A stretch of DNA of 64,000 nucleotides, from the NCBI GenBank assembly GCA_905234865.1, contig CAJOJE010000003.1:1-64000 (forward strand), written 5' to 3'. This document shows, in pieces, positions 49,358 through 58,390 of this stretch. A program made the position numbers and the translations under genes. The notes beneath the pieces are model-generated. The model had not been told where the DNA came from. It ran no database searches and worked only from the letters and a program-made list of their open reading frames with translations. Numbering within the stretch: position 1 is the stretch's first letter; each line of letters starts with the position of its first letter. Source of the DNA: Candidatus Gastranaerophilales bacterium (GTDB lineage: Bacteria > Cyanobacteriota > Vampirovibrionia > Gastranaerophilales > Gastranaerophilaceae).

Positions 49358-50722
49358 TTAAAACATTAATCTGAAAAGCAAGAATCTTTTATTTAATTTT
49401 TCAGAGAATTTCTTTAAGTTTTTTGTCGTAATTATGGCATCCGATACGGCATTATTTATTGAAAGTTTTTCTTCATCATTTGCGGAGTTAACTTTACTTA
49501 AATTCTCGTTTACTTCTTTTATAAGTTTATTAACGTTTGATACGGATTCTTTTATATCTTTTTTCATATTTTCATCTTTTGCAAATTCATCAATATAACA
49601 AGATATATCCGCCAAATTCCTTGAAATTTCCCCTAAATCGGAAAGCATTTGAACGGTGTTCGGATCTTCCATAATTTTATTTGTGTTATCCGCAAGACGC
49701 CCTACGGATTTAATTGTATGCAAAATATCCTGCTGATTTTGTTCATTGCCTATCACTTGATTTATATTGTCGGTTAAATCGGATAATTTCTTTGTTAAAA
49801 TCGTAGTCTGGCTTAAAATATTATCAAGCTCATCCTTTGAAGAGTCAATTAAAGCTATTGCTTTGTCAATTGTGGTTGCGGCTTTTTGAGTTAAGTCGTT
49901 AATATTGCTGACCGATTCTCTTATGTCGGTCACAAGGTCGTCGGATAATATATCCATAACTCTTTCGTTCATACTGGTCAGAGAATGCGCCGCTTTATAT
50001 TGTAAATCAAGAAAATCGCTTATTCTCATAGGTTCAATAATCGTATAAGGAGAATTTACGACGGGCGCCTCGGGTTTTGTACCGTTTTTAAGTTCAAAAA
50101 CCAATTTTCCGCCCTTAATGAAGGCAACAATATCGTCTTTATCAAGAATTAATCCCGGCATGTCAAGCACATACCCGATTTTAAGGGTATTGTCCGTTTT
50201 AAAAGTTGTTCTGAATTCAAGCGGTGTGGAATCCGTCGGAATAACGTTTGCCGTATCAACATACCCGATTTTTTGCAATTTGTCGGATAAAACCATATAA
50301 ATTTCCTGCTCGGGTTTTATATTAGTTGAATTTCTCTGAGTTTCCATATATAAATAATTTGTTTTAGGGGGCATAACCTCTAAAAATTGTTCCCCGATAA
50401 GCCCCGATTGTTGAATTGAGATAGTTGAAGCATGCGGAATTTCAACATCCTTTTCCGTTATGACAAAACGAACTTTAACATGACTGTCTTTTCCTTGAAT
50501 AACGGGAGTAATATCTTCGATTTGACCTATCCTGAGCCCCATCATTTGCACCCCCGACCCCGGTCTTATGCCGTTTACGTCATGGAAAATAACCTCAATT
50601 CTCTCACCTGCGGATAAACTTCTTCCTTTTATCCATAAAACGGTAAACATCAATATGACAAGCGCCGTTATCGTTAAGATGCCGACTTTTAATGATGATG
50701 AGGTTTTTCTGTTAATTGCCAT
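49358..50722 (-). CDS. mlaD: MlaD-type MCE domain protein
   Basis: A 454-residue periplasmic lipid-binding component anchored by one helix (VGILTITALVILMFTVLWIK, residues 13-32). The MCE domain follows (VIFHDVNGIRPGSGVQMMGL, RIGQIEDI). A second strand-rich part covers about 150-225, and the C-terminal half is a long amphipathic coiled region (SISNINDLTQKAATTIDKAI-like heptads). MlaD hexamers pass phospholipids between membranes. It is longer than E. coli MlaD (183), as usual outside Proteobacteria. It lies downstream of mlaF and mlaE. Confidence 0.9.
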   Translation of the reverse strand: MAINRKTSSSLKVGILTITALVILMFTVLWIKGRSLSAGERIEVIFHDVNGIRPGSGVQMMGLRIGQIEDITPVIQGKDSHVKVRFVITEKDVEIPHASTISIQQSGLIGEQFLEVMPPKTNYLYMETQRNSTNIKPEQEIYMVLSDKLQKIGYVDTANVIPTDSTPLEFRTTFKTDNTLKIGYVLDMPGLILDKDDIVAFIKGGKLVFELKNGTKPEAPVVNSPYTIIEPMRISDFLDLQYKAAHSLTSMNERVMDILSDDLVTDIRESVSNINDLTQKAATTIDKAIALIDSSKDELDNILSQTTILTKKLSDLTDNINQVIGNEQNQQDILHTIKSVGRLADNTNKIMEDPNTVQMLSDLGEISRNLADISCYIDEFAKDENMKKDIKESVSNVNKLIKEVNENLSKVNSANDEEKLSINNAVSDAIITTKNLKKFSEKLNKRFLLFRLMF

Positions 50723-50777
50723 TATCTTCTCTCTTTTTGGTTTTAAGTTAATTATACTACAAAAAACGGTTTTATTG

Positions 50778-51506
50778 CTATGTAAGCGATTTAATTTCCA
50801 TCGGACCGTCTATGTTTGCTTCGATAAATTGCTTTGTATAGGGTGTATTTGCCGAAACAAAGTCATTTACCGTACCTCTGTATACAATTTTGCCTTCGTA
50901 TAATAAAATTACATCATCACATGCTCTTGTAATTGTTGACATTTGGTGAGTAACAACAATGCAGGCGGCATTCAATTCGTTTTTTAATCTTACGATATAA
51001 TTTTCAATCAAGGTTGAACTCACAGGGTCAAGCCCCGCTGTGGGCTCGTCGTAGAGAATAATATTCGGATTGGTTACGATTGCTCTTGCAAATCCGACCC
51101 TTTTTTGCATACCGCCCGATAATTCGGACGGAAATTTTTCTTCTATTCCTTCTAAGCCCACAAGTGCCAATTTTTCTTTTACTATATTTTTTATTTCTTT
51201 TTTTGAATATTTTCCTCTAAACTCTCGTCTTTCAAGAAGCGGAAAAGCGATATTGTGATATACGTCAAGAAAATCAAACAATGCACTATATTGAAAAGTC
51301 ATTGCGATATCGGAATTATTTTCCGTTATAATTGTTCCCGAATCCGAGTATAAAAGCCCCGATATTATTTTTAAAAGAGTACTTTTGCCCGATCCCGAAA
51401 AACCTACGACCCCTAAAGTATGCCCGTTTTCAACGGAAAAGGATATATTATCCAAAACTTTTTTATCATTAAATGTTTTTGTTAGATTTCTTACGCTTAT
51501 ACTCAT
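50778..51506 (-). CDS. mlaF: MlaF-type lipid transport ATP-binding protein
   Basis: A 242-residue ABC ATPase. Walker A is GFSGSGKST (about residues 35-43), the signature is LSGGMQKRVGFARAI, Walker B is IILYDEPTAGLDPVS, and the H-loop is VVTHQM. The SGGMQKRV signature is characteristic of the MlaF/Ttg2A subgroup. It powers lipid movement with MlaE and MlaD, whose genes flank it. Confidence 0.93.
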   Translation of the reverse strand: MSISVRNLTKTFNDKKVLDNISFSVENGHTLGVVGFSGSGKSTLLKIISGLLYSDSGTIITENNSDIAMTFQYSALFDFLDVYHNIAFPLLERREFRGKYSKKEIKNIVKEKLALVGLEGIEEKFPSELSGGMQKRVGFARAIVTNPNIILYDEPTAGLDPVSSTLIENYIVRLKNELNAACIVVTHQMSTITRACDDVILLYEGKIVYRGTVNDFVSANTPYTKQFIEANIDGPMEIKSLT

Positions 51507-51515
51507 TTTATTTCC

Positions 51516-52313
51516 TTAAAGATAAAATAATACGGCAAAAATATAGTCCCAAACGGCAATGGCGACAAAACTCCATACAACGGCTTTTGTCGTAGATTCG
51601 CCGACTTCTTTTGCTCCGCCCCTTGTGGAATACCCGCAAGAACAACTTATAAGAGCAATTGTTCCCCCAAAAAACGAGGCTTTAAGCATTGCAATTAAAA
51701 TATCTCTTAGATATAACCCCTGCCAAAGAGAAGTCATAAAATTTAAGGGGCTGAGCCCTGCGGTCATATACGATACAAGACAAGTGCAAACAAGCCCGAC
51801 AAGAGAAGATACGATAAAGACAAAAGGCATTGTAAGAATACCGGATAAAACCCTCGGCACAACAAGATACTCGACAGGGTCAACTTTTAATACATGCATT
51901 GCGCTTATTTGTTCTCCGACAGCCATTGAAGCAAGTTCCGATGCAAAAGATGAACCTATCATGGAAATTATTGCAAACCCCGACATTATGCAAGATAATT
52001 CTCTTATCATAACAAGCGCAGACATCATTCCCATATATCCTTCCGCACCTTGTTTTGCAAGTTCGGGAGCAATTTGCATTGCAATGATAACGCTTGTCAT
52101 ACCGACAATTGTTAAAGTAATAGGCAGGCTGTCAACCGCAAATCTTGACGATTGTTCTATTGTTGCACTCGCATTAATTCTCAATCTTACAACATAATAT
52201 AAAACTCTTGAAAAATCTTTTCCTATATTTCCGATCGTAATTAAAAAATCCTTGATACAGTGAAAAAAAAGTTTGAAAAAAGAATATGTAAGAGTTGATT
52301 TTACGTTTATCAT
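51516..52313 (-). CDS. mlaE: MlaE-type lipid transport permease
   Basis: A 265-residue membrane protein of the MlaE/YrbE family. It contains SLPITLTIVGMTSVIIAMQI, then ISMIGSSFASELASMAVGEQ and the neighbouring 'MHVLKVDPVEYLVVPRVLSG' block, the family hallmark, followed by GATKEVGEST-like STRGGAKEVGESTTKAVVWS. Five helices are likely. It is the first of the three Mla genes in this run. Confidence 0.93.
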   Translation of the reverse strand: MINVKSTLTYSFFKLFFHCIKDFLITIGNIGKDFSRVLYYVVRLRINASATIEQSSRFAVDSLPITLTIVGMTSVIIAMQIAPELAKQGAEGYMGMMSALVMIRELSCIMSGFAIISMIGSSFASELASMAVGEQISAMHVLKVDPVEYLVVPRVLSGILTMPFVFIVSSLVGLVCTCLVSYMTAGLSPLNFMTSLWQGLYLRDILIAMLKASFFGGTIALISCSCGYSTRGGAKEVGESTTKAVVWSFVAIAVWDYIFAVLFYL

Positions 52314-52333
52314 AGATTTATCCTAACAAAAAT

Positions 52334-53191
52334 TTAAGCAAGGGTCAATTTAAGAGTAAGCGATTTGTATTTTGCATAGATATACTTACCTTTTCTTTCT
52401 CTCATTTCTTTAGGATTGTTTTCAAATATTAATTCAGAGTGTTTAATTTTTCTGTTTTTTCCGTCAAAATAAACAACGGGATAGCAAAAAGGGCGCATTC
52501 CCCTTATTTTATCATGCAGTTCAAACGGGGATTCTTTTTCAAAATCAATTACCCTTAAATCATCTTCCCACCTGTCGTAAGTTGCTTTAGAGTTATCTTG
52601 CTTTTGGGGAATTATCGTTTCTTCTTCAATATCTTTTATTAATTCGCTAATCATAATTTCGGCAACTTTTGCCGTTTTGTTTTTTAAAATGCCGCCTGTC
52701 ATATAAGGAGTTATATCAAAAGAAGCCTGCATTAAAATTTCGCCGGTATCAAGATTTTCATCCATAAAATGAAAAGTAACTCCCGCCTTTTTATCTCCCG
52801 AATAAATTTGCCAAAAATACGGATTTGCACCTCGGTGTTTAGGCAAAAGCGAAGGGTGACAATTAATCGTTCCGTACTTTGGAAGCTCGATTGTTTCTAT
52901 TGAAAATTTTTCATTCCACGAACCTACAAGAATAAGCTCCGCACCACGTTTTTTTACTTCATTTTTAAATTGTGTTGAATTTACGCTTCTTGCTTTAATT
53001 TCTTTTAAATTTCTGCTTTTTATATAACTTAAATCTCTTGACGGGGCAAAAATATCTTTGAAAAACAGGGTAAAACAATTATATTTTACCCTGTCAATTC
53101 TCATTACGCCCACAATCTCGCATCCTGCGTCCAAAACGCCGTTTATGAGACTTGCAAGCATTTTATCATAGCCTACTATGATAACTTTCAT
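52334..53191 (-). CDS. Formyltransferase family protein (Fmt-like)
   Basis: A 285-residue protein with the 10-formyltetrahydrofolate transferase fold. The signature INCHPSLLPKHRGANPYFWQ and the following AGVTFHFMDENLDTGEIL carry the catalytic Asn-His-Asp set, and a C-terminal barrel-like region is present. It is shorter and more diverged at the N-terminus (IVGYDKMLASLINGVLDAGC) than a standard Fmt of about 310 residues. It may be methionyl-tRNA formyltransferase, or a sugar or other formyltransferase. It starts directly at the nusA stop. Confidence 0.75.
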   Translation of the reverse strand: MKVIIVGYDKMLASLINGVLDAGCEIVGVMRIDRVKYNCFTLFFKDIFAPSRDLSYIKSRNLKEIKARSVNSTQFKNEVKKRGAELILVGSWNEKFSIETIELPKYGTINCHPSLLPKHRGANPYFWQIYSGDKKAGVTFHFMDENLDTGEILMQASFDITPYMTGGILKNKTAKVAEIMISELIKDIEEETIIPQKQDNSKATYDRWEDDLRVIDFEKESPFELHDKIRGMRPFCYPVVYFDGKNRKIKHSELIFENNPKEMRERKGKYIYAKYKSLTLKLTLA

Positions 53192-54415
53192 TTATTCTTC
53201 GCCTTGATTTTCTTCAGGGTTTTCCGTTTCGATTTGCTTTTCTTCAACGTTTTCAATGTTTTCATTTAATTCTACGTTTGAGGGATTTTCAATATTTTCT
53301 GTTTGTTCGGCTTGTTTTGCCTCTTTTTCATCCTCGAGTCTTGCTTGTCTTTCCATTTGCGCAGCTTGAGATTCTGATTTAATATCTATTTTCCAGCCCG
53401 TAAGTCTGTGTGCAAGGCGGACGTTTTGTCCTTCTCTGCCGATTGCTAAAGACAGTTGGTCATCGGGAACTATAACAAACGCTTCTTTTCTGTTTTCTTC
53501 ATCCGCCAAAATATCAACGGAGATAATTCTAGCCGGAGAAAGAGCATTTACGATATATTCAACAGGGTCTTCAGAATATCTTACGATGTCGATTTTTTCA
53601 TTTTTTAGCTCACCCACAATGGTTTGTATTCTTGAACCTCTTGGCCCGATGCAAGCGCCGACGGAATCCACCGACGGGTCGTTTGACCATACGGCAAGTT
53701 TTGTTCTGTATCCCGCTTCCCTTGCAATTGATTTTAATTCGACAATACCGTCCTCAATTTCGGGAACTTCAAGTTCAAAAAGCTCACGCACGATTTCGGG
53801 ATGTGCTTGAGAAACAATAACCTGAGGAAGTCTTGTCGTTTCTTTAACATTTAATACATAGACTCTTATTCTGTTTCCGGGTTTATAATATTCACCCGGT
53901 AATTGTTCTTTTTGAGGCATAATGGCGTCTGTTTTGCCGATGTTTACGATAACGTTTCTTTCATCACGTCTTTGGATTATACCCGTTATTAAAGTTCCTT
54001 TTTTGGATAAAAATTCGTCCAGTACAAGTTTTCTCTCAGCCTCTCTTATTCTTTGAGTAATAACTTGTTTAGCTGCTTGAGCCGCAATTCTTCCGAAATC
54101 TTCGGGAGTAACTTCGATTTTTACTTCATCGTCAATTTCAACTTCATCGTCAATTTCTTTTGCATCTTCCAGAGAAATTTCCAAATCTTCGTTTTCAACG
54201 GTTTCCACAACCGATTTTGTTCTAAAAACGCCGATTTCTCCCGATTCTTCGTCAAGTATCGCTTCAACGTTTTCTGCGTCTTTATCTTTTATGTGTTTTT
54301 TATATCCTGCTACAAGCGCATCGCAAAGGGAAGAAACGAGGACTTCTTTTGAAATTCCTTTTTCTCTCTCTAATTGTTCCGCTGCTTCAAAAAGCGCCGT
54401 CCCGACTTTAATCAT
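53192..54415 (-). CDS. nusA: Transcription termination/antitermination protein NusA
   Basis: A 407-residue NusA. The N-terminal polymerase-binding domain (1-130) has an acidic insert, followed by S1 (about 139-205: GTLITGIIQRRDERNVIVNI), KH1 (GYRTKLAVWSNDPSVDSVGA, CIGPRGSRIQTIVGEL) and KH2 (VPDDQLSLAIGREGQNVRLA). The last 55 residues are a Glu/Asn-rich acidic tail and not the AR repeats of gamma-proteobacteria. It is 11 nt after rimP, the standard pair; the usual downstream infB is absent, and a formyltransferase gene follows instead. Confidence 0.95.
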   Translation of the reverse strand: MIKVGTALFEAAEQLEREKGISKEVLVSSLCDALVAGYKKHIKDKDAENVEAILDEESGEIGVFRTKSVVETVENEDLEISLEDAKEIDDEVEIDDEVKIEVTPEDFGRIAAQAAKQVITQRIREAERKLVLDEFLSKKGTLITGIIQRRDERNVIVNIGKTDAIMPQKEQLPGEYYKPGNRIRVYVLNVKETTRLPQVIVSQAHPEIVRELFELEVPEIEDGIVELKSIAREAGYRTKLAVWSNDPSVDSVGACIGPRGSRIQTIVGELKNEKIDIVRYSEDPVEYIVNALSPARIISVDILADEENRKEAFVIVPDDQLSLAIGREGQNVRLAHRLTGWKIDIKSESQAAQMERQARLEDEKEAKQAEQTENIENPSNVELNENIENVEEKQIETENPEENQGEE

Positions 54416-54426
54416 TTATTTCTCCT

Positions 54427-54918
54427 TTACAGTTCTTCAATGTCGTTCAATCTTATAGAAAATACGTTATCTAAAGCAATTTCGTATTCTTTGTTTGTAT
54501 CAAAAGCATAAATTTTTATCCCGAAAGTTGAAGAATAATCAACTATTTTGCCTTTAAAAGTTTTTGATAAATCCTCATCTATCGGATTTTTAACCTTTAC
54601 GATTACGTTATGACCTTTAAAAATGTTATATTCGATTTCTGATTTTAATTTTTTATCAAGCCCCGGAGATGAAATTTCCAGATAATATTTAAAGGGAATA
54701 ATTTCATCCGGTAAATCGCCTATCCCATGGGACATATTTTCGCAATCCCGATGATTAACGGGATGATCCGAAGAATAAATAAAAATTCTCAAAAACCAAT
54801 GCCCGCTTTCTTTTTCAAGACTAACTTCCAAAGGAATAAGGTTATATCTCATTGCTGTATTATTTATAACGGGAATAAGTTTTTGCAAAACTTCTTTTTT
54901 ATTAAAATGTTCTTTCAT
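54427..54918 (-). CDS. rimP: Ribosome maturation factor RimP
   Basis: A 163-residue RimP with both domains: the N-terminal part containing IPLEVSLEKESGHWFLRIFI and DCENMSHGIGDLPDEIIPFK, and the YYLEISSPGLDKKL signature before the SH3-like C-terminus. It helps 30S assembly. It opens the seven-gene run with nusA. A short AGGAAAAAA ribosome site lies only a few bases after a terminator-like hairpin. Confidence 0.94.
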   Translation of the reverse strand: MKEHFNKKEVLQKLIPVINNTAMRYNLIPLEVSLEKESGHWFLRIFIYSSDHPVNHRDCENMSHGIGDLPDEIIPFKYYLEISSPGLDKKLKSEIEYNIFKGHNVIVKVKNPIDEDLSKTFKGKIVDYSSTFGIKIYAFDTNKEYEIALDNVFSIRLNDIEEL

Positions 54919-54928
54919 TTTTTTCCTA

Positions 54929-54963
54929 AAAAAAAGAACGGTAAAACGACCGCTCTTTTTTCT
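54929..54963 (-). terminator. Terminator-like hairpin directly upstream of rimP
   Basis: On the minus strand an A-rich run, AGAGCGGT, a GTTTT-centred loop, ACCGTTCT and eight T's form a hairpin with one mismatch. It lies after the metallophosphoesterase gene and ends about 10 nt before the rimP ATG. It is either the terminator of the upstream gene or an attenuator for rimP-nusA. Confidence 0.65.
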
Positions 54964-54993
54964 TGCGTAACATAAAAAAGTATATATTAAAAA

Positions 54994-55776
54994 TCAATTA
55001 TAGTCAATAACGGTAATCTCCGGCGAACAATTGAAGCGTATCTTAAAAAGACTTGTCCCGAGCCCCCTTGAAACATAAACCACGTTATCAATTAAGCCCG
55101 TTTCGTATTTCTTGCCGTACTTTGAAGGAAGATAAAGAGCGCCGAAAAAAGGAACTCTTACTTGTCCGCCATGAAGATGTCCCGACAAAATTAAATCGAC
55201 TTTATCCTGCGCAAGAGGTGTTATGTCGGGAGTATGGGAAACAAGAATAACGGGACGTAAAGTTTTATAAAGCGCTTTATCTAAATCATACCTTGCGGTC
55301 AACATATCGGGAATACCCGCAAGGTAAAAGAGTTTTTCACCGTTTACGATTTTTACGTTTGAATTTTCCAAAATATTGATATTATGTTTTTTAAAAATTC
55401 TTTTAAATTCATCCCCGTCTTTATAATAATCATGGTTCCCAAAAACGGTATAAAACCCGTATCTTGACTCTATTTTAGATAATTCTTCCGCAATAATGTC
55501 GGGGTTTAGGGTTTTTTTAATGTCATGCGAAAGCGCATAATCTCCGCCCGATATAACTAAATCAGGCTCCAGTTTATTAACTTTATTTACAATTCTTTTT
55601 AATCTCAATCTTGCAAATTTAGATAAATGAAAATCGGTTACAAAAACTATCCTCATTTTCGGAAAAATGTCGGACTTTAAATTAAGCCTTTTTACCGTAA
55701 TCAAATTAGGCTCGATTAATATGCAATAAATTATAAATATTAAAAGTAATGTAAACAAAATTTGCTTCCGTTTCAT
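54994..55776 (-). CDS. Membrane-anchored metallophosphoesterase (YkuE/LpxG-like)
   Basis: A 260-residue calcineurin-type phosphoesterase with an N-terminal hydrophobic anchor (ILFTLLLIFIIYCILIEPNL). The metal motifs are all present: FVTDFHLSK, VISGGDYALSHD, VFGNHDYYKDGD, LVSHTPD and LSGHLHGGQVRVP. This set matches the YkuE/YaeI group and LpxG-type UDP-diacylglucosamine pyrophosphatases. A role in lipid A synthesis is possible given the lpxK gene nearby, but is not proven. It diverges from rfbC. Confidence 0.88.
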   Translation of the reverse strand: MKRKQILFTLLLIFIIYCILIEPNLITVKRLNLKSDIFPKMRIVFVTDFHLSKFARLRLKRIVNKVNKLEPDLVISGGDYALSHDIKKTLNPDIIAEELSKIESRYGFYTVFGNHDYYKDGDEFKRIFKKHNINILENSNVKIVNGEKLFYLAGIPDMLTARYDLDKALYKTLRPVILVSHTPDITPLAQDKVDLILSGHLHGGQVRVPFFGALYLPSKYGKKYETGLIDNVVYVSRGLGTSLFKIRFNCSPEITVIDYN

Positions 55777-55784
55777 ACATAAAG

Positions 55785-55812
55785 TTTACAATAAAATTTT
55801 AAACTGTATACT
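55785..55812 (+). promoter_or_regulatory. Promoter of the rfbC-rfbD operon
   Basis: TTTACA (55785-55790) and TATACT (55807-55812) with a 16-nt spacer, 24 nt before the rfbC start. Confidence 0.6.
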
Positions 55813-55835
55813 TTTATTTGAAAGGAGCATAATTT

Positions 55836-56393
55836 ATGCCGTTTGAATTTGAAAATACGGAACTAAAAGAGGTAATACTCGTAAAACCGAGAGTTTTTGG
55901 CGATTCAAGAGGTTTTTTTCTTGAAACATATAAGAAAAACGATTTTTTTGAAGCGGGAATTAAAGATGATTTTATACAGGATAATCATTCAAAATCTTCT
56001 TTCGGCGTTTTAAGAGGGCTTCATTACCAAAAAGCGCCAAATATGCAGGCAAAAATCGTCCGCTGTACAAAAGGTAAAATACTTGATGTTGCGGTTGATA
56101 TAAGAAAAAATTCTCCCACGTTTTTAAAATGGGTAAAAAGAGAATTGAGCGAGGAAAACCATTATCAATTATACATCCCTGAAGGATTTGCGCATGGTTT
56201 TGTTGCGCTGAGCGATATTGTCGAAGTAAATTATAAAGTATCGGGAAAATACTCTCCGAAAGACGAAGGGGGGATATTATGGTGCGACAAAGATATTAAT
56301 ATTGACTGGGGAATAGATTTTGAACCGCTTTTAAGCGAAAAAGACAAAGTACAAAAAACCGCTAAAGAATTAAAGGATGAGGATTTATTATGA
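55836..56393 (+). CDS. rfbC: dTDP-4-dehydrorhamnose 3,5-epimerase RfbC
   Basis: A 185-residue cupin-fold epimerase of dTDP-L-rhamnose synthesis. The catalytic region reads DNHSKSSFGVLRGLHYQKAP, then KIVRCTKGKILDVAVDIRKN and YIPEGFAHGFVALSD, matching RmlC. AAAGGAG precedes the ATG. It overlaps rfbD by 4 nt (ATGA type). rfbA and rfbB are not in the window. Confidence 0.95.
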   Translation: MPFEFENTELKEVILVKPRVFGDSRGFFLETYKKNDFFEAGIKDDFIQDNHSKSSFGVLRGLHYQKAPNMQAKIVRCTKGKILDVAVDIRKNSPTFLKWVKRELSEENHYQLYIPEGFAHGFVALSDIVEVNYKVSGKYSPKDEGGILWCDKDINIDWGIDFEPLLSEKDKVQKTAKELKDEDLL

Positions 56394-57208
56394 AAATTTT
56401 GGTAACGGGCGCACTTGGCATGTTAGGGCAAGATTTATGCCCGACATTAGAAGATAACGGTCATGAAGTTATTGAAACGGACATTCAAAACATGAACATA
56501 ACGGACAGAGAACAGTGTGAAAAGTTTGTTCTCGAAAAAGCGCCTGATTTCATAATACATCTTGCAGCGTACACGAACGTGGATAAAGCGGAAGATGAAC
56601 CCGAAAAAGCGGAATTAATCAACGCAAAAGGTACGGAAAACGTTGCAAGAGCCGCAATAAAAGCTGATATACCGATTATTGCAATTTCTACCGATTATGT
56701 TTTTGACGGAACGAAAAATTCTCCGTATTTGCCTGATGATAAGACAAATCCAAAATCCGTATACGGAAAAACAAAATATGAAGGTGAAAAATTTATTGTT
56801 GAAAATTGCAAAAAATATTATATTGCAAGAACAAGTTGGTTATACGGTATCCATGGCAAAAATTTTGTCGACACAATGTTAAAATTAAAAGATAAAGACC
56901 TAAAAGTTGTAGACGACCAAACAGGAACACCCACTTGGACGGTTGACTTATCGGAAGCGCTTGTAAAACTTTTTGATAAACCTTACGGCATATATCACTT
57001 ATCGGGCGGAGGGGAACCTACAAGCTGGTATAATTTTGCAAAAACGATTTTTGAATATGCAAATTTAAAAGTTAATCTTTCTCCTTGTACAAGCGAAGAA
57101 TATCCGCAAAAAGCTAATCGTCCCAAATATTCGGTTATGGATAACGGCGGCATGCTGAGAGATTGGAGACTTGCGCTCAAAGAATATTTAAAATTAACGG
57201 ATATTTAA
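56390..57208 (+). CDS. rfbD: dTDP-4-dehydrorhamnose reductase RfbD
   Basis: A 272-residue NAD(P)-binding reductase completing dTDP-L-rhamnose. It has ILVTGALGMLGQDLCPTLED, the IHLAAYTNVDKAEDEPEKAE block, STDYVFDGTKNSPYL and the catalytic Tyr-x-x-x-Lys in VYGKTKYEGEKF. It overlaps rfbC by 4 nt and ends at a clear terminator. Rhamnose would go to surface polysaccharide. Confidence 0.95.
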   Translation: MKILVTGALGMLGQDLCPTLEDNGHEVIETDIQNMNITDREQCEKFVLEKAPDFIIHLAAYTNVDKAEDEPEKAELINAKGTENVARAAIKADIPIIAISTDYVFDGTKNSPYLPDDKTNPKSVYGKTKYEGEKFIVENCKKYYIARTSWLYGIHGKNFVDTMLKLKDKDLKVVDDQTGTPTWTVDLSEALVKLFDKPYGIYHLSGGGEPTSWYNFAKTIFEYANLKVNLSPCTSEEYPQKANRPKYSVMDNGGMLRDWRLALKEYLKLTDI

Positions 57209-57226
57209 CAATATTTTATACATATT

Positions 57227-57264
57227 AAAAACTTGCTCAATTTTATAATCGGGCAAGTTTTTTA
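57227..57264 (+). terminator. Rho-independent terminator of rfbCD
   Basis: AAAACTTGC (57228-57236) pairs with GCAAGTTTT (57253-57261), followed by TTAG. The remaining bases to 57451 show no gene or RNA feature that I can recognise. Confidence 0.8.
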
Positions 57265-57451
57265 GTTTGATTTTTTGTAATTATACGGCATTTTACGGCA
57301 AAAATTATTTAAGTAGGGATATAATATCATTTTAAATCCGTTTTTAAATTTGACAACTTTTAAAACCCTCAAAACAAGTTTTAAGGCGACATTATTAAGG
57401 ATTTTTACCGTAACATTTGAAAAAGTTGCTTAAATTTTTTACGACAAAGGT

Positions 57452-58390
57452 TTAATTTCTTATCGTAAGCGGTTTTGTTCTAAAGAGAAAGATTTCTTCA
57501 TTATGATTTTTTGCACCGCTCTTTGCAACCGACCAACCTAAAACATCCGTTTGATATCTGCTTTTTTCCTGCATTAAATCAAATCTTACCTTGAAAGCAA
57601 GTGTCGTAACGGCCTTATTGTAATATTCCATATCAGCAACCCTTACGAGTTCCCTTAGGGAATTTTCAGAACTTGCTTTATCAACCTGAGCATCCAAAAC
57701 AATCGAAAAATCGGTTCTTACTTTATTTTGTGCATTTTGATTTTTAACATATTTAATTGAAGATATAAAAGCGTCAATGACATAATCGAAAGTTTCCTGC
57801 AAGGAACCTGAAACAAAAACCGAATCGTTATATTTTATAACTTTTAATTGAGGAACTTTTCTTTTAATTAAATTTGCAACATCAAAATAAGACTCGTCCA
57901 AAATTTGCGCAGGCGGAAACTCCCCCGACATTGCGGTAACTTCACTTGCATAAGCAACTTTAAATCTGATAAGAGCCGAAAAATAATTGTATCTTAAAAG
58001 AGATTTGATATGTTCTTGTTTTAATTCTTGATTAACTCTGTTTTGAAGTTCCTGCCTTTTTTTAAGTGCATTAAGATCGCTTGTTCTATTAAATTCAACG
58101 ACACACCCCTCTAAAAGATGACAAATTATTGCAAAAGCAATGAATATTCCGCCGATTATTAAATATGCCATTTCGGCAATACCGCCGTTTTCTTCGCTTA
58201 TATGGATTGTATCCCCGACGGTTGCATGGATAGGCATTACCAAAATATCAAAAAATGCGCTTATTTCTTGTGCACCCAGCAGACTGAAAAACCTATAAAA
58301 CCAAAAAACGAAATATGCCGCAGCAAGAATAAGGCATAATACTTTTACCGTATTTATAATATTGAATATTAATCTGTATATGTCTTTCAT
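57452..58390 (-). CDS. Hypothetical membrane protein at the end of the pan operon
   Basis: A 312-residue protein with two N-terminal membrane segments (about 15-35, VKVLCLILAAAYFVFWFYRF, and about 73-93, MAYLIIGGIFIAFAIICHLL). A soluble domain of about 210 residues follows, starting with a charged helix (DLNALKKRQELQNRVNQELK) and containing QLKVIKYNDSVFVSGSLQET. The latter part resembles no family I know, though the strand-helix alternation would fit a nucleotide- or ligand-binding fold. It overlaps the panC stop by 4 nt, so it is translated with the pantothenate genes. Function unknown. Confidence 0.7.
   Translation of the reverse strand: MKDIYRLIFNIINTVKVLCLILAAAYFVFWFYRFFSLLGAQEISAFFDILVMPIHATVGDTIHISEENGGIAEMAYLIIGGIFIAFAIICHLLEGCVVEFNRTSDLNALKKRQELQNRVNQELKQEHIKSLLRYNYFSALIRFKVAYASEVTAMSGEFPPAQILDESYFDVANLIKRKVPQLKVIKYNDSVFVSGSLQETFDYVIDAFISSIKYVKNQNAQNKVRTDFSIVLDAQVDKASSENSLRELVRVADMEYYNKAVTTLAFKVRFDLMQEKSRYQTDVLGWSVAKSGAKNHNEEIFLFRTKPLTIRN

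Noticed and set aside
51559-52197. Plus-strand open frame of 212 codons opposite mlaE
   Set aside because: It is the mirror of a strongly conserved permease gene and shows no family features or ribosome site.
54053-54352. Plus-strand open frame of 99 codons opposite nusA
   Set aside because: Phe/Asn/Val-rich antisense of the NusA N-terminal domain with no ribosome site; it is a shadow frame.
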